Origin: CAKQOE01 sp051892195
GTDB lineage: Bacteria; Bacillota; Clostridia; Peptostreptococcales; Anaerovoracaceae
Assembly: GCA_051892195.1 (NCBI GenBank)
Contig: JBJFFZ010000114.1
Coordinates: forward strand, 1 to 9,955
DNA: 9,955 nt
Direction: 5' to 3'
Part shown: in pieces, positions 1 through 4,612 of the stretch
Layout of the letters: each line of letters opens with the position of its first letter
Position numbering within the stretch: the stretch's first letter is position 1
Notes under the pieces: model-generated
The model's database searches: none
Seen by the model: only the letters and a program-made list of their open reading frames with translations
Told to the model about the DNA's origin: nothing
Translations under genes and position numbers: made by a program

Positions 1-244
1 TTTGCCGGCAGGCATGTAAAATTCTTCTGGTACGGAAATGGTATCACGGGAATTGCAATTAATCAAGATTCTGTTGGTATCGGAAGAAAGCATATCATCA
101 TTATGTGACGGTTGGGAAAAACGATGTGATAATCGTGTGATGAAACAGTGGTTCTTTGTGTGAATTTCAGAAAAAATAACGTTTCATTTAAAATGAATAT
201 TCGAATCCGATCCGTGTTAATTTGTTGCGATTGATTTATTGTTG

Positions 245-263
245 CGGCTGCCCGGGGCAGCCG
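245..263. repeat. GC-rich palindrome (hairpin)
   Basis: Arms CGGCTGCCC and GGGCAGCCG are exact reverse complements around one central base, so the folded form would be a 7-8 bp stem with a tight loop. No T-run follows on either strand, so it is not a standard Rho-independent terminator. Its CTGCCCGG core resembles the palindrome flanking the assembly gap near 1090-1107. Confidence 0.55.
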
Positions 264-523
264 GAATCAGGCGGGGCCTGACCGGGAATCTGGCGGATTT
301 GCTTCAAAAGCGATTCGATTTAATATTTTCCCTGTTTTTTTAATGGAATGACGTATTATGGGCAGCGTTTCAGAGAGCAGCTGCAACGGAGGAAAATGCT
401 CGCCTGCAAAAATTGAAATCGAATGAACCGCAGACGCTGCGCCCTGCGCAGAGAACTGCATTACCCGATAGAAGGAATCGTGATTGAAGGAAGGAAAGGT
501 ACTTCATGAAACGTATATCCTGC

Positions 524-552
524 TTTACAGGGGAAATTTTTGACTGTACCAT
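524..552 (+). promoter_or_regulatory. Candidate promoter of the flavoprotein gene
   Basis: TTTACA (524-529, five of six to the -35 consensus) is followed after 17 bases by TACCAT (547-552, four of six to the -10). Transcription would start near 559, giving a leader of about 110 bases. Competing hexamers exist in this A/T-rich stretch, so this is a guess. Confidence 0.3.
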
Positions 553-565
553 ATAGGCAGGTGAT

Positions 566-619
566 GACCCGTCGGAGAAAAGAAACGGCGGGTTCGCTCA
601 CTGAGCAAACGGGTTAAAA
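566..619 (+). promoter_or_regulatory. Leader with alternative base pairing
   Basis: The segment ACCCGTCG near 567 can pair with CGGCGGGT near 586 (one G-U pair, A-rich loop). ACCCGT can instead pair with ACGGGT near 610, after a small GCTCA/TGAGC stem. The two pairings exclude each other, and the second is followed by an A/T-rich run. This could be a regulatory leader or chance; I do not recognise a known riboswitch family. Confidence 0.25.
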
Positions 620-670
620 ATTTGATTTTCAGCAAAAGATCGTTGGCAGATCGTATAAGGAGGTATTTTC

Positions 671-1063
671 ATGGAAAAAGTATGCGAATTTCTGAAATCA
701 GCAGGTACATATTATCTGGCAACTGTGGAGGGAGATCAGCCGCGGGTGCGTCCGTTCGGTACAGCCCATATTTTTGAAGGAAAGCTGTATCTTCAGACCG
801 GCAGATCCAAGCCGGTGTCCAGCCAGATCGCCGCAAATCCCAAGTGTGAAATCTGCGCGTTCAAGGACGGTGTATGGCTGCGGGTGGCAGCCGAGCTGGT
901 GGAAGATGACCGGGTAGAAGCAAGAAAATCCATGCTGGACGATTACGCCGAGCTGCGCAGCATGTACGACGAAAACGACGGCAACACTCAGGTGCTGTAC
1001 CTGAAAAACGCTGTTGCAACCTTCAGCTCATTCACTGCGGCTCCGGAAGTGCACGAATTTTAA
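671..1063 (+). CDS. Pyridoxamine 5'-phosphate oxidase-like flavin-binding protein
   Basis: A 130-residue single-domain protein of the pyridoxamine 5'-phosphate oxidase-like split-barrel family. Members bind FMN or a related flavin and act as small cytosolic oxidoreductases; the exact substrate is usually unknown. The family pattern is clear: YLATVEGDQPRVRP at residues 15-28 (first barrel strands), a LYLQTGRSKPVSSQI segment at 39-53 where phosphate contacts of the flavin usually lie, and NPKCEI at 56-61. The length fits the short stand-alone members and not true PdxH (over 200 residues), so a role in vitamin B6 synthesis is unlikely. The start is well supported: AAGGAGGT at 657-664 sits 6 bases before ATG 671. 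The gene appears monocistronic. The assembly gap begins 48 bases after its stop codon, so its terminator may be lost or misassembled. Confidence 0.88.
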   Translation: MEKVCEFLKSAGTYYLATVEGDQPRVRPFGTAHIFEGKLYLQTGRSKPVSSQIAANPKCEICAFKDGVWLRVAAELVEDDRVEARKSMLDDYAELRSMYDENDGNTQVLYLKNAVATFSSFTAAPEVHEF

Positions 1064-1085
1064 ATCAGTCCTCCCGCAGGCCGAA

Positions 1086-1237
1086 CCAGCTGCTGCCCGG
1101 CAGCAGACGGGNNNNNNNNNNNNNNNNNNNNNNNNNNNNNNNNNNNNNNNNNNNNNNNNNNNNNNNNNNNNNNNNNNNNNNNNNNNNNNNNNNNNNNNNN
1201 NNNNNNNNNNNCCAGCTGCTGCCCGGCAGCAGACGGG
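1086..1237. other. Assembly gap (100 N) with identical 26-bp flanks
   Basis: Positions 1112-1211 are exactly 100 N, the usual placeholder for a gap of unknown size. The 26 bases before the gap (1086-1111) and the 26 after it (1212-1237) are identical. They contain a CTGCTGCC-C-GGCAGCAG palindrome. Either the two contig ends overlap and the gap does not exist, or this is a true repeat whose middle was not assembled. Any reading frame crossing it is meaningless. Confidence 0.95.
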
Positions 1238-1247
1238 GGAGTGCATG

Positions 1248-1284
1248 AAAAAGCCTGGGGCCCGCCGGATGGCGGGCCCCAGGC
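1248..1284 (-). terminator. Rho-independent terminator of hsp20
   Basis: A perfect 14-bp GC-rich stem (arms 1253-1266 GCCTGGGGCCCGCC and 1271-1284) with a 4-base loop. Read on the minus strand, the stem is followed directly by TTTTT (complement of 1248-1252), the classic form. It lies about 175 bases beyond the hsp20 stop codon and ends leftward transcription. There is no T-run in the rightward direction. Confidence 0.85.
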
Positions 1285-1305
1285 CTGTAAAATGGGTATT
1301 ATTTC

Positions 1306-1325
1306 GCTGCGGCGGCTGCCGCAGC
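1306..1325. repeat. GC-rich hairpin in the hsp20 3' untranslated region
   Basis: Arms GCTGCGGC (1306-1313) and GCCGCAGC (1318-1325) form an 8-bp stem around a 4-base loop. It lies between the hsp20 stop codon and its terminator and has no adjacent T-run. It may protect the transcript's 3' end, or be chance. Confidence 0.5.
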
Positions 1326-1355
1326 AAAGGCAGTAGCTGATTTTGCGGATTCCGG

Positions 1356-1397
1356 GACCGGCAGTCTTACGAAAACCTCTTTGAAAGACTGCCGGTC
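1356..1397. repeat. 13-bp inverted repeat in the hsp20 3' untranslated region
   Basis: GACCGGCAGTCTT (1356-1368) and its exact reverse complement (1385-1397) are separated by 16 bases. No T-run follows on the minus strand, so it is not a simple terminator. With the stem at 1306-1325 and the terminator at 1253-1284, it makes three consecutive stem-loops after hsp20. Confidence 0.6.
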
Positions 1398-1459
1398 TGG
1401 AGAAACTACTTATTCCGGAATTACTGCCCGGATGAATGGATCCGGTAATTCAGATCCGA

Positions 1460-1888
1460 TTATTCGATGGAGATAAGGTGCGGGCCTTCCTGTACCTGCG
1501 GTGCTTCCTTTGGGAAGGACATGTGCAGGATGCCGTCCTTGTAGGCAGCCTTGATGTCGTTCTGCGTTACGTGATCGCCTACATAGAAGCTTCTGCTGCA
1601 GCTGCCGGTGCTTCTTTCGCGGAATACGTAACCTTCCTTTTTCTCTTCTTTTTCGTCATTCTTTTCTGCTGTGACGGTCAGATAACCGTTTTTGATCTCA
1701 GCCTTGATGTCGTTCTTATCAAAGCCAGGCAGCTCCATGGTCATGAGATACAGGCCGTTTTCTTCGCGGATATCGGTCTTCATGGCCTGCGGTCTGCTGC
1801 TGCGGAAGAATGGTGCATCGAACATTCTGTCCATATCGTCGAATAAGCTCATTCCGAAATTGTTTGTTCTTGGCATAATAGATAACAT
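1460..1888 (-). CDS. Hsp20/alpha-crystallin small heat-shock protein
   Basis: A 142-residue ATP-independent holdase chaperone of the small heat-shock protein family, which binds unfolding proteins in the cytoplasm as large oligomers. An N-terminal arm (1-35, MLSIMPRTNN, FDDMDRMFD) leads into the alpha-crystallin domain at about 36-128. Hallmarks are ELPGFDKNDI at 52-61, GYLTVTAE at 68-75, ERSTGSCSRSF at 91-101, and the A-x4-GIL signature AAYKDGIL at 114-121. The tail ends in ISIE, a C-terminal I-x-I motif (139-141) used for oligomer assembly. Start chosen at ATG 1888: AAAGGAGG (complement of 1897-1904) is 8 bases upstream. A frame extending ten codons further would run through this ribosome site. 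A perfect CIRCE operator upstream points to HrcA control, and a strong terminator lies downstream. Length and motifs are normal for the family. Confidence 0.95.
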   Translation of the reverse strand: MLSIMPRTNNFGMSLFDDMDRMFDAPFFRSSRPQAMKTDIREENGLYLMTMELPGFDKNDIKAEIKNGYLTVTAEKNDEKEEKKEGYVFRERSTGSCSRSFYVGDHVTQNDIKAAYKDGILHMSFPKEAPQVQEGPHLISIE

Positions 1889-1896
1889 ATGTGAAA

Positions 1897-1932
1897 CCTC
1901 CTTTTGTAAGGCCGGCACTGCAATTGCCGGTC
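1897..1932 (-). promoter_or_regulatory. hsp20 ribosome site with adjacent hairpin
   Basis: On the minus strand, AAAGGAGG (complement of 1897-1904) is the ribosome site. Six bases upstream is a stem of CCGGCA/TGCCGG (1912-1917 with 1925-1930), extendable by flanking pairs. A weaker alternative pairs CCTT with the AAGG of the ribosome site itself across a 4-base loop. This could be a temperature-sensitive fold, but the stem that hides the site is very short. Confidence 0.35.
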
Positions 1933-2033
1933 CGTTAACGCGGATCTTGTGTGGTCCGTAGAAAATATAACTGACAAGTTTGAATATCTCTGTAAGCTCT
2001 GTTCCTCGCTTACACTTTAGTTATTCCCACTGA

Positions 2034-2060
2034 TTAGCACTCTAAACACGAGAGTGCTAA
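2034..2060. promoter_or_regulatory. CIRCE operator (HrcA binding site)
   Basis: TTAGCACTC (2034-2042), nine spacer bases, then GAGTGCTAA (2052-2060): an exact match to the CIRCE consensus. CIRCE is bound by the HrcA repressor and released on heat stress. It lies 146 bp upstream of the hsp20 start and 315 bp upstream of the HTH-HD gene. hsp20 is the obvious target. On the minus strand a TAAAAT (complement of 2063-2068) directly precedes it and could be the -10, which would place CIRCE at the transcript start as in groE operons, but I see no good -35. Confidence 0.95.
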
Positions 2061-2097
2061 AAATTTTAAAATTATTTTTGACCGGGACGAGTAAGGG

Positions 2098-2128
2098 GCG
2101 GGCAGGGCCCGCGTCGGCGGGGATTTTT
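2098..2128 (+). terminator. Possible weak terminator with a competing stem
   Basis: CCCGC (2108-2112), loop GTCG, GCGGG (2117-2121), then GA and TTTTT (2124-2128) forms a short terminator-like element on the plus strand. The same CCCGC is also part of GCGGGC/GCCCGC (2098-2103 with 2107-2112), so the stems exclude each other. This suggests attenuation of any rightward transcript, but both stems are short. Confidence 0.3.
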
Positions 2129-2182
2129 CATTTATGGGGGGTTCGGACCGGATTTCGGAAAAAAAGGAGCCGGAGGTATTTT

Positions 2183-2257
2183 ATGAACCAGGTTTCGGGA
2201 AAAATGAAATGGAGATTCCTGTTGTCTGTTTTGGCGAGTATAATAATGTTGAAATGA
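2183..2257 (+). CDS. Possible 24-residue small hydrophobic peptide
   Basis: I do not recognise this peptide. It starts MNQVSGKMKWRF and continues into a short hydrophobic stretch (LLSVLASIIML) ending in K. A good ribosome site, GGAGG at 2172-2176, sits 6 bases before ATG 2183, which is the main reason for listing it. The size and basic-then-hydrophobic pattern would fit a tiny membrane peptide or a leader peptide. It lies between the CIRCE operator and the HTH-HD gene on the same strand. It could equally be chance; only conservation would decide. Confidence 0.3.
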   Translation: MNQVSGKMKWRFLLSVLASIIMLK

Positions 2258-2333
2258 GAAGGAAATATGACCGCTTTTGTTCAGGAACAGTGGCGGTTTA
2301 CGAAGAACAGGCGCGGCTGGCGCGGATGCTCTG

Positions 2334-2350
2334 CGGCGCCCCGGGCGCCG
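2334..2350. repeat. GC palindrome upstream of the HTH-HD ribosome site
   Basis: CGGCGCCC and GGGCGCCG are exact reverse complements around one base. It ends 11 bases before the GGAGGGG ribosome site at 2362-2368, close enough to affect translation start. No T-run is next to it. Confidence 0.5.
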
Positions 2351-2374
2351 GATACATAAAGGGAGGGGAAAACC

Positions 2375-3244
2375 ATGATGAAAACGCTGGGATACCGCCT
2401 CACAGAGGCGAGAAAAAACGCAGGACTGACCCAGAAGCAGGCTGCAGACAGGCTGTTTGTCACGGCTCAGTCCGTGAGCGCGTGGGAGTGCGGAAACTCC
2501 ATTCCGGATCTGGCAAGGGTTCCGGAGCTGGCTGCTCTTTACGGGGTGACGGCAGACTGGCTTCTGACGGGAAAGGAGCCGGATGCAAAGATTCTTGCAG
2601 TGACCTCCCACCTGTCGGACCGGCTGTTTAATGAAAAACGCATGCACACCTACATCAGCGCCTACTGCACGGCCCGCAATCTGTTTCAGACGAAACGGGC
2701 TCTGGGGTTTGCGCGGGAGAAGCACAGCGGGCAGTTCCGGAAGGCAAAGGACGGACAGGAACGGATTCCTTACATCTACCATCCCCTGCTCATGACCTGT
2801 CATGCTCTGGCCCTTGGGATCGCAGAAGACGACCTTCTGTCGGCCTGTCTGCTGCACGATGTGTGCGAGGACTGCGGCGTGGCGCCGGAGGAGCTGCCGG
2901 TGGGGGAGGCAGCCAGGGAAGCTGTCCGGGTTCTTACAAAGCCCGAAGATTTTGATGATTCCCCGGAAGCGGAGGAAGCGTATTACGGAAAAATCGCAGA
3001 AAACAGAATTGCATCTGTGGTAAAGCTCCTTGACCGCTGCAACAATGTCTCCAGCATGGCCTCCGGTTTTTCGGACCACAAGATGGCCGAATACATCCAG
3101 GAAACCGAGAATTACGTGGCGCCGCTGCTGCAGAGGGCCCGGGCAAAGTACCCGGAATACTCCAATGCCTTTTTCCTGATCCAGTATCACATGAACAGCG
3201 TGCTGGAAGCCCTGAAAAACCACATGAAGAGGAGCCTGCTGTAG
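2375..3244 (+). CDS. Xre-type HTH regulator fused to a RelA/SpoT-like HD hydrolase domain
   Basis: A 289-residue protein with two parts. Residues 6-63 form an Xre/Cro-type helix-turn-helix (YRLTEARKNAGLTQKQAADRL, then SVSAWECGNSIPDL and LAALYGVTADWLL), a DNA-binding fold. Residues about 105-285 resemble the metal-dependent HD hydrolase domain of RelA/SpoT and MESH1 enzymes, which remove pyrophosphate from (p)ppGpp. Conserved positions are present: HSGQFRK at 117-123, IPYIYHPL at 131-138 (H136), the HD pair H161-D162 followed by E165-D166, and VKLLDRCNN at 216-224 (D220, N223/N224). No synthetase or TGS/ACT domain is present, so it would be hydrolase-only. Start at ATG 2375: GGAGGGG (2362-2368) is 6 bases upstream. 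Substrate and DNA target are unknown; the HD part could act on another nucleotide or only as a sensor. The 3' end is embedded in a long hairpin shared with the convergent operon. Confidence 0.85.
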   Translation: MMKTLGYRLTEARKNAGLTQKQAADRLFVTAQSVSAWECGNSIPDLARVPELAALYGVTADWLLTGKEPDAKILAVTSHLSDRLFNEKRMHTYISAYCTARNLFQTKRALGFAREKHSGQFRKAKDGQERIPYIYHPLLMTCHALALGIAEDDLLSACLLHDVCEDCGVAPEELPVGEAAREAVRVLTKPEDFDDSPEAEEAYYGKIAENRIASVVKLLDRCNNVSSMASGFSDHKMAEYIQETENYVAPLLQRARAKYPEYSNAFFLIQYHMNSVLEALKNHMKRSLL

Positions 3245-3264
3245 ATGCAGGCTCCTCTTCATGT
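3215..3264 (-). terminator. Terminator of the efflux operon, overlapping the HTH-HD gene end
   Basis: A perfect 18-bp stem: ACATGAAGAGGAGCCTGC (3222-3239), a 7-base loop holding the HTH-HD stop codon, and its exact reverse complement (3247-3264). Read on the minus strand it is followed by GG and TTTTT (complement of 3215-3219), so it terminates leftward transcription 26 bases after the TolC-like stop. No T-run follows rightward, although the stem may still shield the HTH-HD transcript end. Confidence 0.85.
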
Positions 3265-3289
3265 TCTACGGGCTTTGGGGAGGGCGCTG

Positions 3290-4612
3290 TCAGCTGAAGC
3301 TTATACGGGAGCTTCCTGCTCCTGTATCGCCTTTCAGCTGTGTTACAGCGCAGTTATATGATACGATTGCGCTGTCCAGGGACTGACGGGCGGAAGAAGC
3401 CGACAGCTCTGCCTCTTGCAGTGACAGAGCGGAAACCAGTCCCAGATCGTATTTCTTCAGGGCGGAGGCGTAACTGCGTTCTGCAGTTTCCAGTGCCTCT
3501 CTGGCTGCTTCAATCTGTCCGTCCAGCCGGGACAGGGTATCGTATGCATTGCGGATGCTCTGCTCCTTTGCAGTTTTCTTTTCCTCGATGCTGCGCAGGC
3601 TCTTTTCGTATGACAGCTCTGCGTTCTTATAAGAGGAAGAGGAAAGGGAGGTGCTGTATCTCAGAGAGTTCATCTGAAGCTCCAGCTTCTTTACGGTGAA
3701 ATCTGTGTAATACTTGAGTTCCAGACTGTTTTCGAGGGCGGAGTCCACCGCATCCTTCACATCGGGCAGCTCCTCTGCGGTCTGCTCGATGGGCGTTGTA
3801 AGCACAAGCCGGGTGTCCAGGTCGTATCCGAGATTTTCGTTAAAGGTTCTCATATCGGCGCTGAGTGCGGTTTCTGCATCCCTGAGATTTCTTTCTGCAG
3901 ATTCCGCTGCATTGCGCTGTGATACAAGGGCATCGTATGAAATCATGCCTCTGCTGTACTTTGTTTCCGCAGAGGACAGAAGCTTTTTCTGGTAGGAAAG
4001 CCTGCTTTCGCATAAATCCTTTTCTTCCTGATCAAGCAGGATGTTATAGTACTGAGAAACGGCTGACTGCTCGATTCCGTTCATTTCCGCCTCGTAGTTT
4101 TCATCCTTGTGCTCATTTACAAAATCCCTGCTGAGTTCCGCAATCCGCTGGTTGCTCTTTGTAACACCGCTCTGCTGCAGTGAATAGGCTGTATTGAGGT
4201 CTGAGGCTTCGCTGATGTCCTCCAGACTGGATTTTATGGATCTGGCGGTTTCCGTGTAGCTTTTGGCCGTTATTTCGTCCTGCCTCCGGTTAAATTCCGC
4301 CTGCTGAGACAGGGCACTGTCTGTTTTCATTTTTGTGACCGCTTCCTCAAGTGTGAGGGTTACGGTCTTCTCCGAAGAAACCTCCACGGATGTGTCTGCA
4401 TCGGAGCCGGCATGTTCCCCTGTGCCGGCCGGTTCCTCTGCAGAGGTTTCTGCTGCGGCGGAATCTGCAGCCGCAGAGGTCATCGCCGTATCTGAGGCTG
4501 CAAATGCCACGGAGGCAAGTCCGCTTCCCGCCGTCAGGGCGGCACAGAGGCAGAGTGCCGCCGCCCTTCTTCCTGCGTATCTGTTTTTCTTAAAAAATTT
4601 ATCTATGTTCAT
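3290..4612 (-). CDS. TolC/OEP-like efflux protein, third gene of the pump operon
   Basis: A 440-residue secreted protein of the outer-membrane efflux protein (OEP/TolC) type. In Gram-negatives this family forms the exit duct of tripartite pumps; here no outer membrane is expected, so it may form a helical conduit through the wall or act as an accessory. Residues 1-38 are a signal peptide: basic KKNRYAGRR, a hydrophobic core, and AFA-AS at the likely cleavage site after A38. No lipobox is present. A low-complexity Ala/Ser/Glu/Thr linker (39-80) precedes TLTLEEAV, the usual opening of an OEP repeat. The rest is mostly heptad-like helix in two halves (about 85-260 and 275-425), with KYSRGMISYDAL in the first and KYDLGLVSALSLQEAE in the second, the two related repeat segments typical of TolC. 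The ATG overlaps the RND stop codon by four bases (ATGA), indicating coupled translation. It is slightly shorter than E. coli TolC. Confidence 0.82.
   Translation of the reverse strand: MNIDKFFKKNRYAGRRAAALCLCAALTAGSGLASVAFAASDTAMTSAAADSAAAETSAEEPAGTGEHAGSDADTSVEVSSEKTVTLTLEEAVTKMKTDSALSQQAEFNRRQDEITAKSYTETARSIKSSLEDISEASDLNTAYSLQQSGVTKSNQRIAELSRDFVNEHKDENYEAEMNGIEQSAVSQYYNILLDQEEKDLCESRLSYQKKLLSSAETKYSRGMISYDALVSQRNAAESAERNLRDAETALSADMRTFNENLGYDLDTRLVLTTPIEQTAEELPDVKDAVDSALENSLELKYYTDFTVKKLELQMNSLRYSTSLSSSSYKNAELSYEKSLRSIEEKKTAKEQSIRNAYDTLSRLDGQIEAAREALETAERSYASALKKYDLGLVSALSLQEAELSASSARQSLDSAIVSYNCAVTQLKGDTGAGSSRISFS

Larger units (their letters stand above)
1..670. other. Intergenic region without a convincing gene
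   Basis: No open frame here has both a good ribosome site and a recognisable protein. Frame 1 is open from the window edge to a TGA at 106-108 (35 codons), which could be the end of an upstream gene, but I do not recognise it. Visible structure: a GC-rich palindrome at 245-263, a small stem at 267-281 (TCAGGC/GCCTGA), a T-run at 334-340 with no hairpin before it, and a possible promoter and folded leader for the following gene at 524-663. A 16-codon ATG frame at 506-556 is preceded by a purine-rich stretch but is too short to call. Confidence 0.5.
2061..2374. other. Intergenic region between CIRCE and the HTH-HD gene
   Basis: An A/T-rich tract (2061-2081) is followed by GC-rich sequence with small hairpins, two short ATG frames (24 codons at 2183, 30 codons at 2267) and a GC palindrome just before the next ribosome site. 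A TATAAT at 2239-2244 could be the -10 for the rightward gene; the -35 position (TTCCTG, 2216-2221) is poor. No recognised gene or RNA family. Confidence 0.45.

Noticed and set aside
1..108. Frame 1 open from the window edge for 35 codons
   Set aside because: It may be a gene end, but the peptide is not recognisable and the window edge hides any start.
110..150. GTGAT repeats (GATGTGATAATCGTGTGATG), considered as an operator or CRISPR-like repeat
   Set aside because: There are only two or three short imperfect copies without regular spacing.
197..210. TTCGAATCC, resembling a tRNA T-loop
   Set aside because: The flanking bases do not form a T-stem or acceptor stem, and no anticodon arm is found upstream.
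1014..1340. Open frames running through the 100-N gap on both strands
   Set aside because: They are open only because N cannot encode a stop, and the gap length is arbitrary.
1300..1415. A short Ala-rich frame on the minus strand ending in six Ala and a Lys just before the hsp20 terminator
   Set aside because: It has no start codon or ribosome site, and the Ala run comes from the GC hairpin at 1306-1325.
2132..3262. A 376-codon open frame on the minus strand opposite the HTH-HD gene
   Set aside because: It lies antisense to a gene with recognisable domains, has no domain signal and has an Arg/Pro/His-rich composition typical of a shadow frame.
4339..4498. Ala/Ser/Glu/Thr-rich low-complexity segment of the TolC-like gene, considered as a frameshift or repeat expansion
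   Set aside because: The frame is intact and such linkers after signal peptides are common in secreted proteins.
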